A DNA stretch of 64,000 nt from Chitinophagales bacterium (GTDB taxonomy: Bacteria > Bacteroidota > Bacteroidia > Chitinophagales > Chitinophagaceae). Made by a program: the position numbers and the translations under genes. Each line of letters begins with the position of its first letter. Position 1 is the first letter of the stretch. The notes below the pieces were generated by a model. That model searched no databases. It saw only the letters and a program-made list of their open reading frames with translations, and was not told the DNA's origin. This document shows positions 1-8,372 of the stretch, piece by piece. The stretch is taken from assembly GCA_017303335.1 (NCBI GenBank), contig JAFLBK010000001.1:687001-751000 (forward strand), given 5' to 3'.

Positions 1-1
1 G

Positions 2-133
<132 letters not shown>

Positions 134-151
134 TCATTAATAACGATGTTG

Positions 152-180
152 AATGGCTGTCTGGTTGACAGCCATTTTTT
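152..180 (+). terminator. Rho-independent terminator of lysS
   Basis: A perfect 10-bp stem (AATGGCTGTC at 152-161 with GACAGCCATT at 167-176) has a 5-base loop and runs into a T tract. It lies between lysS and the S9 peptidase gene. This also argues against any peptidase start upstream of about 180. Confidence 0.85.
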
Positions 181-268
181 ATTCCAACACAACTCCATTC
201 ATCAATTTAGGCAGGCCCATTCTTCCAAAACAAGTATCTTGGCTGCCCAATCACCAAATCAATCGAAC

Positions 269-2419
269 ATGCTACGAACGCTAAAACAGGCTGCTCTCTG
301 GGCAGTGGTATTGATGGCCGGACTGACCGTCCAGGCACAGAAAAAAGACCTGGGCAACGACCAGTACTTCAAATCCAATTTCAAAGGCATTACGCAGGCC
401 CTGCCTACGGTAAACCGCTGGATCGACGACAGTCACCTGCTGCTGCGCCGCGATGGAAAGAACTATGTGATCGACTGCAAGACCGGCACCGAGACCGAAG
501 CCACAGAAGCCGACATGAAGGTGGAGCCCAAACCCGATAAAACAACAGCCTATCTTAAAGCGGGCGATGTATATGCAAAATTCGGCGGAACCGAGATGCA
601 GTTAACGAGCGACAAAAGCAAAAAAGCGAACCCAACCGTAAGTCCGGATGGTAACTATGTAGCCTATACCAAAGACAATGATCTCTATTCGTATAACCTT
701 GCCGCTAAAAAAGAAACAAGGCTTACCAGCGATGGAAGCGAAACCATTCTGAATGGCTATGCCAGCTGGGTGTACATGGAAGAGATCCTCGGGCGGCAAA
801 CGCAATACCGTGCTTTCTGGTGGAGCCCCGACAGCAAGCACATCGCATTCTTCCACAGCGATGAATCACAGGTTCCGGTATTCACCATTACCGATGCGCC
901 CGGACTGCACGGCGTAGTGGAAAAAGAAAGATATCCGAAAGTGGGCGACCCCAACCCGGAAGTAAAAGTAGGTGTGGTAAAGCCCGATGGCGGAAACCTG
1001 GTTTGGGCCGATTTCAACCCGAAAGATGATCAGTATTTCGGCTTGCCGTACTGGATGCCCGACGGAAGCTCCCTGCTGGTTCAATGGATGAATCGCCTGC
1101 AGGATAACCTTATCATTTATGAAGTGAGCACCACCAACGGAAGCAAACGGGAATTCTACAACGAAAAACAAAAGACCTGGGTTGACCTCGATGACGGCGG
1201 CGACCGCATTCATTTCATGGAGAACAATACCGGCTTCATTCTCTTCAGCGACGCCACCGGCTGGAAGCACATGTATTTCTATGACATGAAAGGGAAACTG
1301 GTGAACGCGATCACCTCCGGCAAATTCACCGTAACCGATCTTACGTACGTGGATGAGAAAAAGGGCATCGTTTACTTCATGGCACGCAGCCTCGAAAACA
1401 CGGCCCGTAACGATTTCTACCGGGTAAACATCAACGGAAAGAACATGGAGCGCCTGACGATGGGCGAGTACAATAACAACATCAATCTTTCCCCGGGCGG
1501 CTCTTATTTTGTTACAACCTATTCCAATGCATCCACGCCGCCCCGGATGACGCTTATCAGCAGCAAGCGGAAGATCGTAAAAGAACTCGGCGACAGCAAA
1601 GGACCCGAATTCGATAACTATAACATCGCCAAAACAGAACTCGTTCGGGTAAAGAGCGACGACGGCCTGTACGACCTGCCGATGAAAGTGACCTGGCCCC
1701 TGAATATGGATAAAACCAAAAAATACCCGGTGCTGATTTCAATCTACGGTGGCCCCAATGCCGGAACCGTAATGGATACCTGGAGCCTGGGCGGCAACCA
1801 GCAGTGGTACGCCAAAGAAGGCCTTATACAGGTTTCGATGGACCACCGGGCCAGCGGACACTTCGGCAAAGAAGGCGTGAACTACATGTATCACAACCTT
1901 GGCTACTGGGAAATGAAAGATTACAGCACGATGGTGAAATGGCTGATCGCCAATGGCAATGCCGATCCCGCGAAGATCTGTATCACCGGCTTCAGTTACG
2001 GTGGCTACATGAGCTGTTATGCGCTTACTTATGGAAGCGATGTATTCACCCACGGTATGGCGGGTGGCAGTGTTACCGACTGGACCTTGTACGATTCGCA
2101 TTACACCGAACGCTACATGGGCACCCAGGCCAATAACGCGGAAGGATATAAGAACAGTTCCGCTGTAACGCATGCCGACAAATACAAAGGCGTTCTCCAG
2201 ATCGTGCATGGTATGATTGATGACAACGTGCACATGCAGAACAGCATCCTGCTCATCAGCAAGCTGCAGGACCTGAAGAAAGATTTCGAGTTTATGCCAT
2301 ACAGCGGAGGCCGTCACGGCTGGGGTGGAAACAAAGGGATCCACTTCCAGAATCTAAAAACAAAATTCATTTACAAATACCTGCTGGAAAAAGACGCACC
2401 GAAAGAATTAATCCGGTAA
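269..2419 (+). CDS. S9 family prolyl peptidase (dipeptidyl peptidase IV type)
   Basis: A secreted serine peptidase that would release N-terminal X-Pro dipeptides from peptides in the periplasm. The 716-residue chain begins with a signal peptide (MLRTLKQ, hydrophobic core, AQA-like cleavage near residue 25). A DPPIV N-terminal beta-propeller occupies roughly 60-430 and an alpha/beta-hydrolase domain about 480-716. The catalytic triad is visible: Ser576 in GFSYGGYMS, Asp in DDNVHMQ at about 651-652, and His683 in GGRHGW. A DW/EE-like substrate motif (WVYMEEILGR) sits in the propeller, as in DPP-IV. ATG 269 is chosen because in-frame codons upstream run back through the lysS terminator and the signal peptide starts exactly here. 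A terminator follows. Confidence 0.9.
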   Translation: MLRTLKQAALWAVVLMAGLTVQAQKKDLGNDQYFKSNFKGITQALPTVNRWIDDSHLLLRRDGKNYVIDCKTGTETEATEADMKVEPKPDKTTAYLKAGDVYAKFGGTEMQLTSDKSKKANPTVSPDGNYVAYTKDNDLYSYNLAAKKETRLTSDGSETILNGYASWVYMEEILGRQTQYRAFWWSPDSKHIAFFHSDESQVPVFTITDAPGLHGVVEKERYPKVGDPNPEVKVGVVKPDGGNLVWADFNPKDDQYFGLPYWMPDGSSLLVQWMNRLQDNLIIYEVSTTNGSKREFYNEKQKTWVDLDDGGDRIHFMENNTGFILFSDATGWKHMYFYDMKGKLVNAITSGKFTVTDLTYVDEKKGIVYFMARSLENTARNDFYRVNINGKNMERLTMGEYNNNINLSPGGSYFVTTYSNASTPPRMTLISSKRKIVKELGDSKGPEFDNYNIAKTELVRVKSDDGLYDLPMKVTWPLNMDKTKKYPVLISIYGGPNAGTVMDTWSLGGNQQWYAKEGLIQVSMDHRASGHFGKEGVNYMYHNLGYWEMKDYSTMVKWLIANGNADPAKICITGFSYGGYMSCYALTYGSDVFTHGMAGGSVTDWTLYDSHYTERYMGTQANNAEGYKNSSAVTHADKYKGVLQIVHGMIDDNVHMQNSILLISKLQDLKKDFEFMPYSGGRHGWGGNKGIHFQNLKTKFIYKYLLEKDAPKELIR

Positions 2420-2439
2420 GCAACCATGCAGGAACCGGG

Positions 2440-2472
2440 AAAGCCACAGCATTACCATTGCTGTGGCTTTTT
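2440..2472 (+). terminator. Terminator after the S9 peptidase
   Basis: A 12-bp stem (AAAGCCACAGCA at 2440-2451 with TGCTGTGGCTTT at 2459-2470) has a 7-base loop and further T residues. It lies 20 bases after the peptidase stop codon. Confidence 0.85.
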
Positions 2473-2544
2473 CAATTGTAATCATGTTTGTATTGCAGAA
2501 CTGGAGATTAATGCCTATTTTTTCTGCTTAAACAAAACCACCGC

Positions 2545-2913
2545 ATGACAAAACTCATTCCCTCAAGACTCGCGGAGGCCGCTTATGGTCTCGTAATGCT
2601 GGCGTTTGGCGTATTGCATTTCAAAAGCGCCCACGATGCCGCCATGCTCAAGAGCCTGCCATCGTATCTTCCCGGCGACGGTTCCGTTTGGATATATGTA
2701 ACCGGCTCGGCCTTTATGCTGGCCGGCCTCGCCATCGTAATCAATAAATACAAACGGTTTGCCTGCTATGGCCTCGCTGCCATGCTGCTGGTTTTCATCC
2801 TGCTGGTTCACCTCGAACCGGCCATCAATGAAAAAAGCTATTACCAGCCACTGAAAGATATCGGCCTGGCAATGGGAGCTATCCTGATCGCCAATAACGC
2901 GTCAAACGGATAA
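2545..2913 (+). CDS. DoxX-like small integral membrane protein
   Basis: A 122-residue hydrophobic protein with four predicted membrane segments, roughly 10-28, 48-66, 72-90 and 103-118. The layout GLVMLAFGVLHF, then a short polar loop, then three closely spaced helices resembles the DoxX/DoxX-like superfamily, whose biochemical role is mostly unknown (some members act with thiol or sulfur redox partners). It stands alone between two terminators, so it is probably transcribed by itself. The family assignment is by topology and length only. Confidence 0.6.
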   Translation: MTKLIPSRLAEAAYGLVMLAFGVLHFKSAHDAAMLKSLPSYLPGDGSVWIYVTGSAFMLAGLAIVINKYKRFACYGLAAMLLVFILLVHLEPAINEKSYYQPLKDIGLAMGAILIANNASNG

Positions 2914-2920
2914 TAAAAAG

Positions 2921-2949
2921 AAGAACCCGCCGAAAAGCGGGTTCTTTCT
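2921..2949. terminator. Bidirectional terminator between convergent genes
   Basis: A perfect 10-bp stem AAGAACCCGC (2921-2930) / GCGGGTTCTT (2937-2946) with loop CGAAAA and A/T-rich flanks on both sides. It sits between the plus-strand DoxX-like gene and the minus-strand DUF5916 gene and can serve both. Confidence 0.85.
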
Positions 2950-2966
2950 TGTATTCACAGGATTTA

Positions 2967-5453
2967 TCAGCCCTGTTTCTTTCTGTTCATTTTATTTCGC
3001 ACGGTCAGATAATCGAGGAAGTAGATCACGCGTAGCGACAGGCTGTTGAACTGCGGTCCATCAATGGTGCGGGTAAAATTCTTGGCGTAATTACTTTCAA
3101 ATTCACGGTTAAAGCTCTCGCCGATATCTTTCCATACAATGCTGAAAAAGCTTCCCTGGGCAAACTGCCAGGTGTATACCATATCCACACTCAGGTAATT
3201 ATAGTTCTGCCGGACATTTTGCGTAAACGGTGTGGCGGGTGTTTTCAGATCGCCATATGTATCGAGTTCATAGAATTGCAGCGGGTTCACCTTGCTCCAG
3301 TAATGCCTTGTACGCAGGGTTATGCCCATGCGGTTGGTAAAGTTGTATTTGATATTGAGTACGTTCTCCACACTGTTCACATTTCTGCGTGAGAAGATAA
3401 TGGTATCGTACTGAGGCCCCACCTTACCGGCAAATCCCGATTGGTTGCGGCTGCTGCTGATATACGCGGATCCATCGATGGAGAACTTGCTGCTGAAACG
3501 GATCTTACCAAACAGGTTCAGGTCGAAGTTTTTCCGGTGAAACACCCCGCCGGTTCCGGCATAAACACTTCCGCCCCAGGAAAGACGTTTGGCGCTGTTG
3601 CTTTCCCACCAGAGGTTTACATTGATCCGGCCCTTGTTCTTGAATACACGACCATAGGTCCTGGGTTCGTAGAAATCGTGGCTGTTGGGCCCCCCGTTGA
3701 TATTGGCGCCGATCCACCACAGTTTCTTGGTTTGCGCATTGAAGTTGAAATTGATACCGGCGTTCTGGTACATCATCGATTTACGACGCAGGTTATCGAT
3801 GGGCGATACCAGCCTGCTGTACCAGAAATTCATATTCACCCGGAGTTGATTGTACCAGCCCCTGGGTTTTGTCCAGTTGTAACCAAACCAGCCGCCCTGG
3901 TCCATGGTATTGTTGTTGGTGAAATACCCCATGTCGCTCTTATCATACTTGTCATTGTAGAGGTCCTGCCAGATGTTGAAGTTGAAACGGCCGCTGGTTT
4001 TGCCCAGGTAAATACTATGCGCATAACCGGTTGTGTTCTTTCCATCCCGTCCCAGTATATTGCTGAAACTCACGTTTCCGCCGATATTCCAGGTGTTCTT
4101 TTTATCGTTCAGGTCGAACAGGGCGGAGGTAACATTGGCGTCGTAGGCATCGCCGCTGCGCCATACATTCGTATTCACCAGCGAAACACTGCTGTTGTGC
4201 TTCAATGTCTGGTCGAGCACAAAAACATTGTAATTGGTGAGGGGCATGGTTTCCTCTTTACGGATCACATCGGTTGTTTTATCGCGGAAACGGGTGTATT
4301 GTTTTTGGGTGATGGCATTCAATACGCCGATGCCCAGGCCTTTTTGTGTTCGCCCGCTGATCTTGGTGGCGTTAAGCACCTTGGCGGTCGACGGATCTTC
4401 TTCGATCACTTCATTGGGTCCGGGGTCGGCCCATTTCTTATACCGTGATTCGATCCCGATCCGGCGGCTGTAAAACAAATTGCCTTTATTGAAGAGCTCA
4501 ATACCCTCGGTGAAGAAAGGCCTGTTCTCATTGAACTTAACCTCAAAGGGACTCAGGTTGAGTACCCGGTTATCGGATTGAACCTGCCCGAAATCGGGGA
4601 TCAGGGTCATATCCAGGGTAAAAGCCTGGTTGATGCCGTATTTAAGATCCATCCCACCATTAACAGTGGTGGTGGTTTTTTTATCGGTTGCCGTTCCGTC
4701 GTGATTGAGATACGAAGAGAAATAAGGTGAAAACTGAAGACGCATGGGAGGTTTGATATCCTCGAGCCCGGTGATGAACCCTTCCTGGGTAAGAAAGCCG
4801 TTCACATTGGGATCGATGGATTGCCAGAACAGTTGCTGCCCGCTTTTTTGCCTGCGGCGAACGATGTTCAGGCCCCAGTCCTGTATTTTCTTTTTACCAA
4901 AGCGGATGGCGGAATACGGGATAAACATCTCGAAGGTCCATCCATCGTTCTGCAGTTTCGCGGCGCTTTGCCAAACGGCATTCCAGCTGAAATCCTCGCT
5001 GTTGCCATTAATATTGGGCGATTGTTTGGCATCCCACTGTTCACCAAGAGGCGTTACGAAGTATTCAAATCCATTGAGCTTATCCTTGTACGTGTCGAAA
5101 ATGACCCCAACAAAATCGTTGTTGCCGAATCCATCCCTGCCCGCCAGTTCGGCGGCGATGCTGTCTTTATTCTTTTCATGCAGGTAACCGCCAACATATA
5201 TCCCCTCGTTGTTATAGACAAAATAGACCTGGCTGGCGTTATCGGAACTTTCCGCTTTAAACGGTTCGGGGCGAAGCATGGTGAATTTATCGGCTACCGG
5301 GGCGTCTTTCCAGGCGGCATCATCGAGTATGCCATCGATTTTGATGGTTCCTTGTATGCGTTTGGCCGAAAGCGATCTTTTGGGAATCTGGCTGTGCGCT
5401 GTAGCAGTAATGAGCACACAAAAGCACAAGGCTTTGATCTTGAAAGGAATCAT
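2967..5453 (-). CDS. DUF5916 outer-membrane protein with N-terminal CBM9-like domain
   Basis: An 828-residue secreted protein of a common Bacteroidetes family. A signal peptide (MIPFKIKALCFCVLITATAHS) is followed by a carbohydrate-binding family 9-like domain at about 33-230 (KIDGILDDAAWKDAP, DGFGNNDFVGVIFDTYKD, DWGLNIVRR). The DUF5916 region after it is rich in alternating aromatic and polar residues typical of a transmembrane beta-barrel and carries SYLNHDG- and FFTEGIELFN-like family motifs. Its substrate is unknown; members are often near peptidases or sugar-use genes. It is monocistronic: an opposite-strand gene and terminator lie downstream and a 133-base gap upstream. Confidence concerns the family, not the role. 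Confidence 0.8.
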   Translation of the reverse strand: MIPFKIKALCFCVLITATAHSQIPKRSLSAKRIQGTIKIDGILDDAAWKDAPVADKFTMLRPEPFKAESSDNASQVYFVYNNEGIYVGGYLHEKNKDSIAAELAGRDGFGNNDFVGVIFDTYKDKLNGFEYFVTPLGEQWDAKQSPNINGNSEDFSWNAVWQSAAKLQNDGWTFEMFIPYSAIRFGKKKIQDWGLNIVRRRQKSGQQLFWQSIDPNVNGFLTQEGFITGLEDIKPPMRLQFSPYFSSYLNHDGTATDKKTTTTVNGGMDLKYGINQAFTLDMTLIPDFGQVQSDNRVLNLSPFEVKFNENRPFFTEGIELFNKGNLFYSRRIGIESRYKKWADPGPNEVIEEDPSTAKVLNATKISGRTQKGLGIGVLNAITQKQYTRFRDKTTDVIRKEETMPLTNYNVFVLDQTLKHNSSVSLVNTNVWRSGDAYDANVTSALFDLNDKKNTWNIGGNVSFSNILGRDGKNTTGYAHSIYLGKTSGRFNFNIWQDLYNDKYDKSDMGYFTNNNTMDQGGWFGYNWTKPRGWYNQLRVNMNFWYSRLVSPIDNLRRKSMMYQNAGINFNFNAQTKKLWWIGANINGGPNSHDFYEPRTYGRVFKNKGRINVNLWWESNSAKRLSWGGSVYAGTGGVFHRKNFDLNLFGKIRFSSKFSIDGSAYISSSRNQSGFAGKVGPQYDTIIFSRRNVNSVENVLNIKYNFTNRMGITLRTRHYWSKVNPLQFYELDTYGDLKTPATPFTQNVRQNYNYLSVDMVYTWQFAQGSFFSIVWKDIGESFNREFESNYAKNFTRTIDGPQFNSLSLRVIYFLDYLTVRNKMNRKKQG

Positions 5454-5586
5454 GGCTATACTTTATTGGTTTGCAACCGCATCTTCCTGGTCAGAGAATG
5501 CGGCTACGAAAATAAACGTACACCTACCAACAAAAGTTACCATTCATCACACAGAAACTGCTTTAAAATTTCATTAACAAGAAAAA

Positions 5587-6405
5587 TCAGACAAACAGAT
5601 CGTTGTACAATTGAGCTCCGGGAACAACTGAATAATTACCCAGGTCGGTTATTCCTTCGGCCGCCAGTACGGCTTCATCGATAAAACTATTTCCCGTACA
5701 GGAAGAAGATGGTTTGGACAAAATATAATAGGCAGCGTCGGCAACGATCTCGGGCGTGCGGCTCATTTTCATAAGCATCTCCCCGCCAAGTAAATTATTG
5801 ACAGCCGCGGTGGCAATAGTGGTCCGGGGCCACAAACTATTTGCGGCCACATGGTATTTCTTCAACTCTGCCGAAAGGCCCAGGGCGATCATGGTCATAT
5901 CGTATTTGCTGATGGTATATGCCAGGTGGCGTTCGAACCATTTCAGATCCATATTCACCGGGGGCGATAAATTCAGAATATGCGCATTGGTTCCCTTTTT
6001 CAACCAGGGGATACAGGCCCTGCTCATCATGAATGTACCCCGCACATTGATGTCGTACATCAGGTCGAAACGCTTGGGTTCGGTTTCTTCTGTCGGACTC
6101 AGGTTGATCGCCGACGCGTTATTCACCAGGATATCGATACCACCAAAACGTTCTACGGTTTTATCAACAACCTGCTGTACCTGGTCTTCAAAACGTATAT
6201 CACATTGCACTGCCAGTGCCTGGCCGCCAGCGGCTTCCATTTCCGCGGCCGCGGAAAAAATAGTTCCGCCCAATTTCGGATTCTCTTCCACGCTCTTGGA
6301 TGCGATCACGATATTGGCGCCTTCTTTTGCCAGCCGCAGGCCAATTGCCTTGCCGATACCCCGCGAGGCCCCGGTAATGATGACTGTTTTGTTTTTAAAC
6401 GACAT
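5587..6405 (-). CDS. SDR family oxidoreductase, HSDL2-like
   Basis: A 272-residue short-chain dehydrogenase. The Rossmann cofactor motif TGASRGIG is at about 10-17, NNAS follows the fourth strand, and the active-site Tyr-Lys pair is in YTISK. The stretch LNLSPPVNMDLKWF plus AYTISKYDMTMIALG and NSLWPRTTIATAA matches the hydroxysteroid-dehydrogenase-like 2 (HSDL2) subgroup, usually linked to fatty-acid or sterol-like substrates. ATG 6405 gives the usual N terminus MSFKNKTVIITG; a longer in-frame start at 6441 would overlap the upstream gene and add a non-family extension. It is the last gene of a five-gene operon, 26 bases behind the preceding one. The substrate cannot be read from sequence. 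Confidence 0.85.
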   Translation of the reverse strand: MSFKNKTVIITGASRGIGKAIGLRLAKEGANIVIASKSVEENPKLGGTIFSAAAEMEAAGGQALAVQCDIRFEDQVQQVVDKTVERFGGIDILVNNASAINLSPTEETEPKRFDLMYDINVRGTFMMSRACIPWLKKGTNAHILNLSPPVNMDLKWFERHLAYTISKYDMTMIALGLSAELKKYHVAANSLWPRTTIATAAVNNLLGGEMLMKMSRTPEIVADAAYYILSKPSSSCTGNSFIDEAVLAAEGITDLGNYSVVPGAQLYNDLFV

Positions 6406-6431
6406 AGTTATTTGCTTGAAAGTGTTTTGCT

Positions 6432-7583
6432 TTATTTCCACACCGCGGAAAAGGCGGTATATCCGTTTACATAAAATGTATAATTACCGAGGCGGTTTCC
6501 TTTTCGGTCTTGCGGCTGCCTGGAATAAATAGCGATCGACCCACCCGCGCCGTTGTCGTTGATGCCGCCGCCCACCCGGAGGCTTTGCGGGTAAAACTTC
6601 ACCAGGGCGATATCCTGGATGCTTATCCGGGATTGAGAGAAATCCGTATCGAGAATTTCATCTACATAGATATCCACGATCTCGTTCCGGTAGCTGAGAA
6701 AAGGCTGGCCATTCTCGGGATTTGTTTGCTGCTTCAGCACCGGAATCTTATAGGTAAGATAAGTAAACAGGTCGGTAAATGACTGCGCTTCTTCCGAATC
6801 GAGAAAATCGATCGTTTCCGCGTTTTCGTTGCTGAAGAGGCCGCTTACATTCCGTTCGCTGTATTCATCGATCTTCTTCTTTGTTTTCGTGCGCAGGGTT
6901 ATTTCCTGCAAAAGCCGCTTATCGGAAGGATCGAATACATAGCCTTGCCGGGCGTTTCCGGCTTCATCCGCTTTACCAACCCGGATGAATTCGGTGGCTG
7001 CCGCAACCGGGGTAAAGGCCGAATCCAGCGGCGTTTCCAGTTCGATCCGCAGCTTGCTTGATTTTTTCTGCCTGGTCGGCGAGAAACTGAATAAAACAGA
7101 ATCCGTGAAGAAAAGACCTTCAATCCTGAATTGACCACCTGCATAGAGCGGAGCGCTTTCGATCACCACGCCCTTACCCCTTGCCTTGGCCAGGTAGTTT
7201 ATGGATGAATCGGATTTTTCCTCGCTCCGTATCGTTCCGTTCACCTGCAGAAACCGGTCCTGCAACAGGAAGTTCAGTGCATACGAACCCGAAGGGATGT
7301 CTTTATCCAATTTCAGTGCGATGCTGCAACGCCCTTTCAGGAATGGATACCTGAATTTCCATCGCTGCCCCGTTTTAATGTTATCAATCCACAAGTGAAG
7401 GGTCTGAGCGGTTGCGTCTTTGCGGTAAGGCTCGGTATATATTTCGGCCAGGATACTATCGCCCTGCACATATTGATCCTTATCCAGTATGGTAACAAGG
7501 CTGTCCTGTCCGTTACCCGGTAAAGCCCGGGTTACGAGCATGAGACAGAGCAAGGCTGACCCTATGTGATTTTTTCTTTTCAT
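6432..7583 (-). CDS. Secreted protein with TonB-plug-like C-terminal segment, function unknown
   Basis: A 383-residue protein with a signal peptide (MKRKNHIGSALLCLMLVTRALPGNGQ). The N-terminal half looks like beta-sandwich repeats (ILDKDQYVQGDSILAEIYTEPYRKD, then SGSYALNFLLQDRFLQVNGTI), reminiscent of MG2/macroglobulin-like domains in Bacteroidetes. The final 100 residues (PFLSYRNEIVDIYVDEI, ISIQDIALVKFYP, GGSIAIYSRQP) resemble a TonB receptor plug domain without any barrel. I do not recognise a named family. It lies inside a redox operon, 16 bases after the OsmC gene and 26 bases before the SDR gene. A periplasmic or outer-membrane-associated location is inferred. Confidence 0.6.
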   Translation of the reverse strand: MKRKNHIGSALLCLMLVTRALPGNGQDSLVTILDKDQYVQGDSILAEIYTEPYRKDATAQTLHLWIDNIKTGQRWKFRYPFLKGRCSIALKLDKDIPSGSYALNFLLQDRFLQVNGTIRSEEKSDSSINYLAKARGKGVVIESAPLYAGGQFRIEGLFFTDSVLFSFSPTRQKKSSKLRIELETPLDSAFTPVAAATEFIRVGKADEAGNARQGYVFDPSDKRLLQEITLRTKTKKKIDEYSERNVSGLFSNENAETIDFLDSEEAQSFTDLFTYLTYKIPVLKQQTNPENGQPFLSYRNEIVDIYVDEILDTDFSQSRISIQDIALVKFYPQSLRVGGGINDNGAGGSIAIYSRQPQDRKGNRLGNYTFYVNGYTAFSAVWK

Positions 7584-7599
7584 CAGGAGTTTTCTCCTG

Positions 7600-8010
7600 T
7601 TATTGCAATACCGCTTCGTGTGTGATCTCGGTATTCAGTGATTTGGAGATCGGGCAGTTGGCCTTTGCATCCAGCACTGCCGCGTTGAATTGTTCCTGGT
7701 TGATGCCGGGGATTTTTGCCGTTACCGCCAGGTGCGATTGCGTGATCTTTCCATCGGCCAGGGTGATATCGCAACGGGTGCTGATTTCATCGGCTGTGAA
7801 CCCGGCAGCGCCAAGTACAAAACTGAGTTTCATACTGAAGCAGCCCGCGTGCGCCGCAGCTACAAGTTCCTCGGGGTTGGTTCCAACACCCTCTTCAAAA
7901 CGGCTGCTGTACGAATATTGTGTTTTGCTCAGGGTGGTGCTTTGTGTACTCAGGTGACCTTTACCTTCTTTTCCGGAGCCGTTCCATACGGCGGTTGCGT
8001 GACGTTTCAT
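7600..8010 (-). CDS. osmC: OsmC family peroxiredoxin
   Basis: A 136-residue OsmC/Ohr-family thiol peroxidase that reduces organic hydroperoxides in the cytoplasm. Both redox cysteines are present: one in HAGCFSM at about residue 57, the other in ANCPIS at about 119. The arrangement EGVGTNPEELVAAAHAGCFSM is that of the OsmC subgroup rather than Ohr. Length is normal for the family. Two bases separate it from the ArsC-like gene upstream, so it is certainly co-transcribed. The neighbouring aldo/keto reductase and SDR suggest a detoxification operon. Confidence 0.9.
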   Translation of the reverse strand: MKRHATAVWNGSGKEGKGHLSTQSTTLSKTQYSYSSRFEEGVGTNPEELVAAAHAGCFSMKLSFVLGAAGFTADEISTRCDITLADGKITQSHLAVTAKIPGINQEQFNAAVLDAKANCPISKSLNTEITHEAVLQ

Positions 8011-8012
8011 GT

Positions 8013-8369
8013 TTATTGTTTTAGGTATTTGATATAGTTTTCTTCGTTGTACCCGACCAGCAGGTGATTACCGCTTTCGATGATCGGGCGTTTGATGATA
8101 CTGGTATGCATAATCATCAGCTTGATGGCGCCTGCCCTGCCGGAAGCCATTGCCTGTTCGGCGGCCGTTAACTCTTTCCAGGTTGTGCTGCGCTTGTTGA
8201 AGATCGTCTCGAGCCCGGCTTTACCGATCCATTCATCCAGCTTTGCCTTGCTTATGCCGGCGGTTTTATAGTCATGGAAAGAGAAAGATATCTTCCTTTT
8301 GTTCAGCCAGCTCATCGCTTTCTTCGTGGTATCGCAGTTCGGGATACCGTATATGGTTATCCTGGCCAT
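8013..8369 (-). CDS. ArsC/Spx-family thioredoxin-fold protein (YffB-like)
   Basis: A 118-residue protein with the ArsC-family opening MARITIYGIPNCDTTKKA; Cys12 is the conserved redox or catalytic residue, followed by a thioredoxin-like fold and KRPIIE near residue 93. The single N-terminal Cys and the GIPNCDT motif are closer to YffB/Spx-like proteins than to true arsenate reductases, which carry a fuller arsenate-binding set (including several Arg). Arsenate reduction is therefore not claimed. Gaps of 2-3 bases to both neighbours tie it to the OsmC and aldo/keto reductase genes. Confidence 0.8.
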   Translation of the reverse strand: MARITIYGIPNCDTTKKAMSWLNKRKISFSFHDYKTAGISKAKLDEWIGKAGLETIFNKRSTTWKELTAAEQAMASGRAGAIKLMIMHTSIIKRPIIESGNHLLVGYNEENYIKYLKQ

Positions 8370-8372
8370 GAC

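Noticed and set aside
146..268. An upstream extension of the S9 peptidase to 146
   Set aside because: It would read through the lysS terminator hairpin and put 41 non-family residues in front of an obvious signal peptide.
3441..4448. A 335-codon plus-strand frame inside the DUF5916 gene
   Set aside because: Antisense shadow of a conserved barrel protein; no family features.
8013..8369. Arsenate reductase, suggesting an arsenic-resistance operon
   Set aside because: Only the first Cys motif of the ArsC family is present in YffB-like form, and no arsB or arsR genes are nearby.
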